Shown: positions 51,582 through 61,900 of the stretch, in pieces
How positions within the stretch are numbered: position 1 is the stretch's first letter
Layout of the letters: each line of letters opens with the position of its first letter
NCBI GenBank assembly: GCA_963680875.1
Contig: OY804578.1
Coordinates: 25,573,101 to 25,637,100 of the forward strand
DNA length: 64,000 nucleotides
Direction: 5' to 3'
DNA from: Bathymodiolus brooksi
Taxonomy: Eukaryota > Mollusca > Bivalvia > Mytilida > Modiolidae
The notes under the pieces: model-generated
Told to the model about the DNA's origin: nothing
Database searches by the model: none
What the model saw: only the letters and a program-made list of their open reading frames with translations
Translations under genes and position numbers: made by a program

Positions 51582-54156
51582 TGGGTCATTTGGCTATTAT
51601 GTCTAGGTCATTTGACTATTCTGTCTAGGTCATTTGGCTATTATGTCTAGGCCATTTGGCTATTCTGTCTAGTCCATTTGGCTATTCTGTCTACGCCATT
51701 TGGCTATTCTGTCTAGGGCATTTGGCTATTCTGTCTAGGCCATTTGGCTATTATGTCTAGGCCATTTGGCTATTCTGTCTAGTCCATTTTTCTATTCTGT
51801 CTAGGCCATTTGGCTATTCTTTCTGGGTCATTTGGCTATTCTGTCTAGGTCATTTGGTTATTATGTCTAGGTCATTTGGCTATTATGTCTAGGTCATTTG
51901 GCTATTATGTCTAGGTCATTTGGTTATTCTGTCTAGACCATTTGGCTATTCTGTCTAGGCCATTTGGCTAGTCTGTCTAGGTCATTTGGCTATTCTGTCT
52001 AGGTCATTTGGCTATTCTGTCGAGGACATTTGGCTATTCTGTCTAGGGCATTTGGCTATTCTGTCTAGACCATTTGGCTATTATGTCTAGGCCATTTGGC
52101 TATTCGATCTAGGTCATTTGGCTATTATGTCTAGGACATTTGGCTATTCTGTCTAGACCATTTGGCTATTCTGTCTAGGTCATTTGGCTATTATGTCTAG
52201 GTCATATGGTTATTCTGTCTAGGTCATTTGGCTATTCTGTCTGGGTCATTTGGCTATTATGTCTAGGCCATTTGGCTATTATGTCTAGGTCATTTGGCTA
52301 TTCTGTCTAGGACATTTGGCTATTCTGTCTAGGTCATTTGGCTATTATGTCTAGGACATTTGGCTATTATGTCTAGGTCATTTGGCTATTATGTCTAGGT
52401 CATTTGGCTATTCTGTCGAGGACATTTGGCTATTCTGTCGAGGACATTTGGCTATTCTATCTAGGTCATTTGGCTATTATGTCTAGGCCATTTGGTTATT
52501 CTGTCTAGGTCATTTGGCTATTATGTGTAGGTCATTTGGTTTTTCTGTCTAGGTCATTTGGCTATTCTGTCTAGGTCATTTGGCTATTATGTCTAGGTCA
52601 TTTGGCTATTCTGTCGAGGACATTTGGCTATTCTATCTAGGTCATTTGGCTATTATGTCTAGGCCATTTGGCTATTATGTCTAGTCCATTTGGCTATTCT
52701 GTCTAGGTCATTAGATTTTTCTTTCTAGGCCATTTGGCTATTATGTCTAGGCCATTTGGTTTTTCTGACTAGGCCATTTGGCTATTCTGTCTAGGTCATT
52801 TGGCTATTCTGTCTAGATCATTTGACTATTCTGTCGAGGACATTTGGCTATTCTGTCTAGTTCATTTGGCTATTCTGTCGAGGACATTTGGCTATTCTGT
52901 CTAGGGCATTTGCCTATTCTGTCTAGTCCATTTGGCTATTCTGTCTAGGCCATTTGGCTAGTCTGTCTGGGTCATTTGTCTATTCTGTCTAGGTCATTTG
53001 ACTATTCTGTCGAGGACATTTGGCTATTCTGTCTAGGGCATTTGGCTATTCTGTCTAGGCCATTTGGCTATTATGTCTAGGCCATTTGGCTATTCTGTCT
53101 AGTCCATTTTTCTATTCTGTCTAGGCCATTTGGCTATTCTTTCTGGGTCATTTGGGTATTCTGTCTAGGTCATTTGGCTATTCTGTCTAGGTCATTTGGT
53201 TATTATGTCTAGGTCATTTGGCTATTATGTCTAGGTCATTTGGCTATTATGTCTAGGCCATTTGGTTATTCTGTCTAGACCATTTGGCTATTCTGTCTTG
53301 GCCATTTGGCTAGTCTGTCTAGGTCATTTGGCTATTCTGTTTAGGTCATTTGGCTATTCTGTCGAGGACATTTGGCTATTCTGTCTAGGGAATTTGGCTA
53401 TTCTGTCTAGACCATTTGGCTATTATGTCTAGGCCATTTGGCTATTCGATCTAGGTCATTTGGCTATTATGTCTAGGACATTTGTCTATTCTGTCTAGGC
53501 CATTTGGCTATTCTGTCTAGGTCATTTGGCTATTATGTCTAGGTCATATGGTTATTCTGTCTAGGTCATTTGGCTATTCTGTCTGGGTCATTTGGCTATT
53601 ATGTCTAGGCCATTTGGCTATTATGTCTAGGTCATTTGGCTATTCTGTCTAGGTCATTTGGCTATTCTGTCTAGGTCATTTGGCTATTATGTCTAGGACA
53701 TTTGGCTATTATGTCTAGGTCATTTGGTCATTATGTCTGGGTCATTTGGCTATTCTGTCGAGGACATTTGGCTATTCTGTCGAGGACATTTGGCTATTCT
53801 ATCTAGGTCATTTGGCTATTATGTCTAGGTCATTTGACTATTCTGTCTAGGTCATTTGGCTATTATGTCTAGGCCATTTGGCTATTCTGTCTAGTCCATT
53901 TGGCTATTCTGTCTACGCCATTTGGCTATTCTGTCTAGGGCATTTGGCTATTCTGTCTAGGCCATTTGGCTATTATGTCTAGGCCATTTGGCTATTCTGT
54001 CTAGTCCATTTTTCTATTCTGTCTAGGCCATTTGGCTATTCTTTCTGGGTCATTTGGCTATTCTGTCTAGGTCATTTGGTTATTATGTCTAGGTCATTTG
54101 GCTATTATGTCTAGGTCATTTGGCTATTATGTCTAGGTCATTTGGTTATTCTGTCT

Positions 54157-56576
54157 AGACCATTTGGCTATTCTGTCTAGGCCATTTGGCTAGTCTGTCT
54201 AGGTCATTTGGCTATTCTGTCTAGGTCATTTGGCTATTCTGTCGAGGACATTTGGCTATTCTGTCTAGGGCATTTGGCTATTCTGTCTAGACCATTTGGC
54301 TATTATGTCTAGGCCATTTGGCTATTCGATCTAGGTCATTTGGCTATTATGTCTAGGACATTTGGCTATTCTGTCTAGACCATTTGGCTATTCTGTCTAG
54401 GTCATTTGGCTATTATGTCTAGGTCATATGGTTATACTGTCTAGGTCATTTGGCTATTCTGTCTGGGTCATTTGGCTATTATGTCTAGGCCATTTGGCTA
54501 TTATGTCTAGGTCATTTGGCTATTCTGTCTAGGACATTTGGCTATTCTGTCTAGGTCATTTGGCTATTATGTCTAGGACATTTCGCTATTATGTCTAGGT
54601 CATTTGGCTATTATGTCTAGGTCATTTGGCTATTCTGTCGAGGACATTTGGCTATTCTGTCGAGGACATTTGGCTATTCTATCTAGGTCATTTGGCTATT
54701 ATGTCTAGGTCATTTGGCTATTCTGTCTAGTCCATTTGGCTATTCTGTCTAGGCCATTTGGATAGTCTGTCTGGGTCATTTGGCTATTCTGTCTAGGTCA
54801 TTTGGCTATTCTGTCGAGGACATTTGGCTATTCTGTCTAGGGCATTTGGCTATTCTGTCTAGGCCATTTGGCCATTATGTCTAGGCCATTTGGCTATTCT
54901 GTCTAGTCCATTTTTCTATTCTGTCTAGACCATTTGGCTATTCTGTCTGGGTCATTTGACTATTCTGTCTAGGTCATTTGCCTATTCTGTCTAGGTCATT
55001 TGACTATTCTGTCGAGGACATTTGGCTATTCTGTCTAGGTCATTTGGCTATTATGTCTAGGTCATTTGGCTATTATGTCTAGGTCATTTGGCTATTATGT
55101 CTAGGCCATTTGGTTATTCTGTCTAGTCCATCTGGCTATTCTGTCTAGGCCATTTGGCTAGTCTGTCTGGGTCATTTGGCTATTATGTCTAGGCCATTTG
55201 GTTATTCTGTCTAGTCCATTTGGCTATTCTGTCGAGGACATTTTGCTATTCTGTCTAGGGCATTTGGCTATTCTGTCTAGACCATTTGGCTATTATGTCT
55301 AGGCCATTTGGCTATTCGATCTAGGTCATTTGGCTATTATGTCTCGGCCATTTGGCTATTCTGTCTAGGCCATTTGGCTATTCTGTCTAGGTCATTTGGC
55401 TATTATGTCTAGGTCATTTGGTTATTCTGTCTAGGCCATTTGGCTATTCTGTCTAGTCCATTTGGCTATTCTGTCTGGGTCATTTGGTTATTCTGTCTAG
55501 GTCATTTGGCTATTATGTCTAGGCCATTTGGCTATTCTGTCTAAGTCATTTGGCTGTTCTGTCTAGTTCATTTGACTATTCTGTCGAGGACATTTGGCTA
55601 TTCTGTCTAGGTCATTTGGCTATTATGTCTAGGTCATTTGGCTATTATGTCTAGGTCATTTGGCTATTATGTCTAGGCCATTTGGTTATTCTGTCTAGTC
55701 CAATTGGCTATTCTGTCTAGGCCATTTGGCTAGTCTGTCTGGGTCATTTGGCTATTCTGTCTAGGTCATTTGGCTATTCTGTCGAGGACATTTGGCTATT
55801 CTGTCTAGGGCATTTGGCTATTCTGTCTAGACCATTTGGCTATTATGTCTAGGCCATTTGGCTATTCGATCTAGGTCATTTGGCTATTGTGTCTAGGCCA
55901 TTTGGCTATTCTGTCTAGGCCATTTGGCTATTCTGTCTAGGTCATTTGGCTATTATGTGTAAGTCATTTGGTTATTCTGTCTAGGTCATTTGGCTATTCT
56001 GTCTTGGTCATTTGGCTATTATGTCTAGGTCATTTGGCTATTCTGTCGAGGACATTTGGCTATTCTATCTAGGTCATTCGGCTATTATGTCTAGGTCATT
56101 TGGCTGTTATGTCTAGGTCATTTGGCTATTATGTCTAGGCCATTTGGCTATTATGTCTAGTCCATTTGGTTATTCTATCTAGGTCATTAGATTTTTCTTT
56201 CTAGGCCATTTGGCTATTTTGTCTAGGCCATTTGGTTTTTCTGACTAGGCCATTTGGCTATTCTGTCTAGGTCATTTGGCTATTCTGTCTAGATCATTTG
56301 ACTATTCTGTCGAGGACATTTGGCTATTCTGTCTAGTTTATTTGGCTATTCTGTCGAGGACATTTGGCTATTCTGTCTAGGGCATTTGGCTATTCTGTCT
56401 AGTCCATTTGGCTATTCTGTCTAGGCCATTTGGCTAGTCTGTCTGGGTCATTTGTCTATTCTGTCTAGGTCATTTGGCTATTCTGTCGAGGACATTTGGC
56501 TATTCTGTCTAGGGCATTTGGCTATTCTGTCTAGGCCATTTGGCTATTATGTCTAGGCCATTTGGCTATTCTGTCT
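54157..56576. repeat. 2,420-bp tandem duplication, copy 1
   Basis: This corresponds to 43,049-45,468, which is single in the first 11.1-kb unit. It contains 110 monomers, with markers GGTTATACTG at about 54,431, CATTTCGC near 54,583, GGCCATTATG near 54,869, TCTCGGCC near 55,342, TGTGTAAGTC near 55,958 and ATTAGATTTTTC at 56,186. Confidence 0.92.
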
Positions 56577-58996
56577 AGACCATTTTTCTATTCTGTCTAG
56601 GCCATTTGGCTAGTCTGTCTAGGTCATTTGGCTATTCTGTCTAGGTCATTTGGCTATTCTGTCGAGGACATTTGGCTATTCTGTCTAGGGCATTTGGCTA
56701 TTCTGTCTAGACCATTTGGCTATTATGTCTAGGCCATTTGGCTATTCGATCTAGGTCATTTGGCTATTATGTCTAGGACATTTGGCTATTCTGTCTAGAC
56801 CATTTGGCTATTCTGTCTAGGTCATTTGGCTATTATGTCTAGGTCATATGGTTATACTGTCTAGGTCATTTGGCTATTCTGTCTGGGTCATTTGGCTATT
56901 ATGTCTAGGCCATTTGGCTATTATGTCTAGGTCATTTGGCTATTCTGTCTAGGACATTTGGCTATTCTGTCTAGGTCATTTGGCTATTATGTCTAGGACA
57001 TTTCGCTATTATGTCTAGGTCATTTGGCTATTATGTCTAGGTCATTTGGCTATTCTGTCGAGGACATTTGGCTATTCTGTCGAGGACATTTGGCTATTCT
57101 ATCTAGGTCATTTGGCTATTATGTCTAGGTCATTTGGCTATTCTGTCTAGTCCATTTGGCTATTCTGTCTAGGCCATTTGGATAGTCTGTCTGGGTCATT
57201 TGGCTATTCTGTCTAGGTCATTTGGCTATTCTGTCGAGGACATTTGGCTATTCTGTCTAGGGCATTTGGCTATTCTGTCTTGGCCATTTGGCCATTATGT
57301 CTAGGCCATTTGGCTATTCTGTCTAGTCCATTTTTCTATTCTGTCTAGACCATTTGGCTATTCTGTCTGGGTCATTTGACTATTCTGTCTAGGTCATTTG
57401 CCTATTCTGTCTAGGTCATTTGACTATTCTGTCGAGGACATTTGGCTATTCTGTCTAGGTCATTTGGCTATTATGTCTAGGTCATTTGGCTATTATGTCT
57501 AGGTCATTTGGCTATTATGTCTAGGCCATTTGGTTATTCTGTCTAGTCCATCTGGCTATTCTGTCTAGGCCATTTGGCTAGTCTGTCTGGGTCATTTGGC
57601 TATTATGTCTAGGCCATTTGGTTATTCTGTCTAGTCCATTTGGCTATTCTGTCGAGGACATTTTGCTATTCTGTCTAGGGCATTTGGCTATTCTGTCTAG
57701 ACCATTTGGCTATTATGTCTAGGCCATTTGGCTATTCGATCTAGGTCATTTGGCTATTATGTCTCGGCCATTTGGCTATTCTGTCTAGGCCATTTGGCTA
57801 TTCTGTCTAGGTCATTTGGCTATTATGTCTAGGTCATTTGGTTATTCTGTCTAGGCCATTTGGCTATTCTGTCTAGTCCATTTGGCTATTCTGTCTGGGT
57901 CATTTGGTTATTCTGTCTAGGTCATTTGGCTATTATGTCTAGGCCATTTGGCTATTCTGTCTAAGTCATTTGGCTGTTCTGTCTAGTTCATTTGACTATT
58001 CTGTCGAGGACATTTGGCTATTCTGTCTAGGTCATTTGGCTATTATGTCTAGGTCATTTGGCTATTATGTCTAGGTCATTTGGCTATTATGTCTAGGCCA
58101 TTTGGTTATTCTGTCTAGTCCAATTGGCTATTCTGTCTAGGCCATTTGGCTAGTCTGTCTGGGTCATTTGGCTATTCTGTCTAGGTCATTTGGCTATTCT
58201 GTCGAGGACATTTGGCTATTCTGTCTAGGGCATTTGGCTATTCTGTCTAGACCATTTGGCTATTATGTCTAGGCCATTTGGCTATTCGATCTAGGTCATT
58301 TGGCTATTGTGTCTAGGCCATTTGGCTATTCTGTCTAGGCCATTTGGCTATTCTGTCTAGGTCATTTGGCTATTATGTGTAAGTCATTTGGTTATTCTGT
58401 CTAGGTCATTTGGCTATTCTGTCTTGGTCATTTGGCTATTATGTCTAGGTCATTTGGCTATTCTGTCGAGGACATTTGGCTATTCTATCTAGGTCATTCG
58501 GCTATTATGTCTAGGTCATTTGGCTGTTATGTCTAGGTCATTTGGCTATTATGTCTAGGCCATTTGGCTATTATGTCTAGTCCATTTGGTTATTCTATCT
58601 AGGTCATTAGATTTTTCTTTCTAGGCCATTTGGCTATTTTGTCTAGGCCATTTGGTTTTTCTGACTAGGCCATTTGGCTATTCTGTCTAGGTCATTTGGC
58701 TATTCTGTCTAGATCATTTGACTATTCTGTCGAGGACATTTGGCTATTCTGTCTAGTTTATTTGGCTATTCTGTCGAGGACATTTGGCTATTCTGTCTAG
58801 GGCATTTGGCTATTCTGTCTAGTCCATTTGGCTATTCTGTCTAGGCCATTTGGCTAGTCTGTCTGGGTCATTTGTCTATTCTGTCTAGGTCATTTGGCTA
58901 TTCTGTCGAGGACATTTGGCTATTCTGTCTAGGGCATTTGGCTATTCTGTCTAGGCCATTTGGCTATTATGTCTAGGCCATTTGGCTATTCTGTCT
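56577..58996. repeat. 2,420-bp tandem duplication, copy 2
   Basis: All markers of copy 1 recur at +2,420, including ATTAGA at 58,606 and GGTTATACTG near 56,851. The junction monomer at 56,577 reads TAGACCATTTTTCTATT. It combines the TAGACC start of the copy-opening monomer (54,157) with the ATTTTTCT of the monomer that normally follows the block (45,469 and 58,997, TAGTCCATTTTT). One visible private change is CTTGGCC for CTAGGCC near 57,280. Confidence 0.92.
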
Positions 58997-61900
58997 AGTC
59001 CATTTTTCTATTCTGTCTAGGCCATTTGGCTATTCTTTCTGGGTCATTTGGCTATTCTGTCTAGGTCATTTGGCTATTCTGTCTAGGTCATTTGGTTATT
59101 ATATCTAGGTCATTTGGCTATTATGTCTAGGTCATTTGGCTATTATGTCTAGGCCATTTGGTTATTCTGTCTAGACCATTTGGCTATTCTGTCTAGGCCA
59201 TTTGTCTAGTCTGTCTTGGTCATTTGGCTATTCTGTCTAGGTCATTTGGCTATTCTGGCGAGGACATTTGGCTATTCTCTCTAGGGCATTTGGCTATTCT
59301 GTCTAGACCATTTGGCTATTATGTCTAGGCCATTTGGCTATTCGATCTAGGTCATTTGGCTATTATGTCTAGGCCATTTGGCTATTCTGTCTACGCCATT
59401 TGGCTATTCTGTCTAGGTCATTTGGCTATTATGTCTAGGTCATTTGGGTATTCTGTCTAGGTTATTTGGCTATTCTGTCTGGGTCATTTGGCTATTATGT
59501 CTAGGCCATTTGGTTATTATGTCTAGGTCATTTGGCTATTCTGTCTAGGTCATTTGGCTATTCTGTCTAGGTCATTAGGCTATTATGTCTAGGCCATTTG
59601 GCTATTATGTCTAGGTCATTTGGCTATTATGTCTAGGTCATTTGGCTATTCTGTCGAGGACATTTGGCTATTCTGTCGAGGACATTTGGCTATTCTATCT
59701 AGGTCATTTGGCTATTATGTCTAGGTCATTTGACTATTCTGTCTAGGTTATTTGGCTATTATGTCTAGGCCATTTGGCTATTCTGTCTAGTCCATTTGGT
59801 TATTCTGTCTACGCCATTTGGCTATTCTGTCTGGGTCATTTGGCTATTCTGTCTAGGTCATTTGGCTATTCTGTCGAGGATATTTGGCTATTCTGTCTAG
59901 GTCATTTGGCTATTCTGTCTAGGCCATTTTGCTATTCTGTCTAGTCCATTTGGCTATTCTGTCTATGCCATTTGGCTATTCTGTCTGGGTCATTTGGTTA
60001 TTCTCTCTAGGTCAATTGGCTATTATGTCTATGCCCTTTGGCTATTCTGTCTAAGTCATTTGGCTATTCTGTCTAGATCATTTGACTAATCTGTCGAGGA
60101 CATTTGGCTATTCTGTCTAGGTCTTTTGGCTATTATGTCTAGGTCATTTGCTATTAAGTATACGTCATTTGTCTATTATGTCTAGGCCATTTGGCTATTC
60201 TATCTAGTCCATTTGGATATTCTCTCTAGGCCATTTGGCTATTTTTTCTGGGTCATTTGGCTATTCTGTCTAGGTCATTTGGCTATTCTGTCGAGGACAT
60301 TTGGCTATTCTGTCGAGGGCATTTGGCTATTCTGTCTAGGCCATTTGGCTATTATGTCTAGGCCAATTGGCTATTCTGTCTAGTCCATTTTTCTATTCTG
60401 GCTAGGCCATTTGGCTATTCTGTCTGGGTCATTTGGCTATTCTGTCTAGGTCATTTGACTATTCTGTCTAGGTCATTTGACTATTCTGTCGAGGAAATTT
60501 GGCTATTTTGTCTAGGTCATTTGGCTATTATGTCTAGGTCATTTGGCTATTATGTCTAGGTCATTTGGCTATTATGTCTAGGCCATTTGGCTATTCTGTC
60601 TAGTCCATTTGGCTATTCTGTCTAGGCCATTTGGATAGTCTGTCTGGGTCATTTGGCTATTCTGTCTAGGTCATTTGGCTATTCTGTCGAGGACATTTGG
60701 CTATTCTGTCTAGGGCATTTGGCTATTCTGTCTAGGCCATTTGGCTATTATGTCTAGGCCATTTGGCTATTCTGTCTAGTCCATTTTTGTATTCTGTCTA
60801 GACCATTTGGCTATTCTGTCTGGGTCATTTGACTATTCTGTCTAGGTCATTTGGCTATTATGTCTAGGCCATTTGGTTATTCTGTCTAGTCCATTTGGCT
60901 ATTCTGTCTAAGCCATTTGGCTAGTCTGTCTGGGTCATTTGGCTATTATGTCTAGGCCATTTGGTTATTCTGTCTAGTCCATTTGGCTATTCTGTCGAGG
61001 ACATTTTGCAATTCTGTCTAGGGCATTTGTCTATTCTGTCTAGACCATTTGGCTATTATGTCTAGGCCATTTGGCTATTCGATCTAGGTCATTTGGCTAT
61101 TATGTCTCGGCCATTGGCTATTCTGTCTAGGCCATTTGGCTATTCTGTCTAGGTCATTTGGCTATTATGTCTAGGTCATTTGGCTATTCTGTCTAGGCCA
61201 TTTGGCTATTCTGTCTAGGCCATTTGGCTATTCTGTCTAAGTCATTTGGCTATTCTGTCTAGGTCATTTGACTAATCTGTCGAGGACATTTGGCTATTCT
61301 GTCTAGGTCTTTTGGCTATTATGTCTAGGTCATTTGGCTATTAAGTCTACGTCATTTGGCTATTATGTCTAGGTCATTTGGCTATTCTGTCTAGGTCATT
61401 TGGCTATTATGTGTAGGTCATTTGGTTATTCTGTCTAGGTCATTTGGCTATTCTGTCTAGGTCATTTGGCTATTCTGTCTAGGTCATTTGGCTATTCTGT
61501 CGAGGACATTTTGCTATTCTGTCTAGGGCATTTGGCTATTCTGTCTAGACCATTTGGCTATTATGTCTAGGCCATTTGGCTATTCGATCTAGGTCATTTG
61601 GCTATTATCTCTAGGCCATTTGGCTATTCTGTCTAGGCCATTTGGCTATTCTGTCTAGGTCATTTGGCTATTATGTCTAGGTCATTTGACTATTCTGTCG
61701 AGGACATTTGGATATTCTGTCTAGTTCATTTGGCTATTATGTCGAGGACATTTGGCTATTCTGTCTAGGGCATTTGGCTATTCTGTCTAGTCCATTTGGC
61801 TATTCTGTCTAGGCCATTTGGCTAGTCTGTCTGGGTCATTTGTTTATTCTGTCTAGGTCATTTGGCTATTCTGTCGAGGACATTTGGCTATTCTGTCTAG

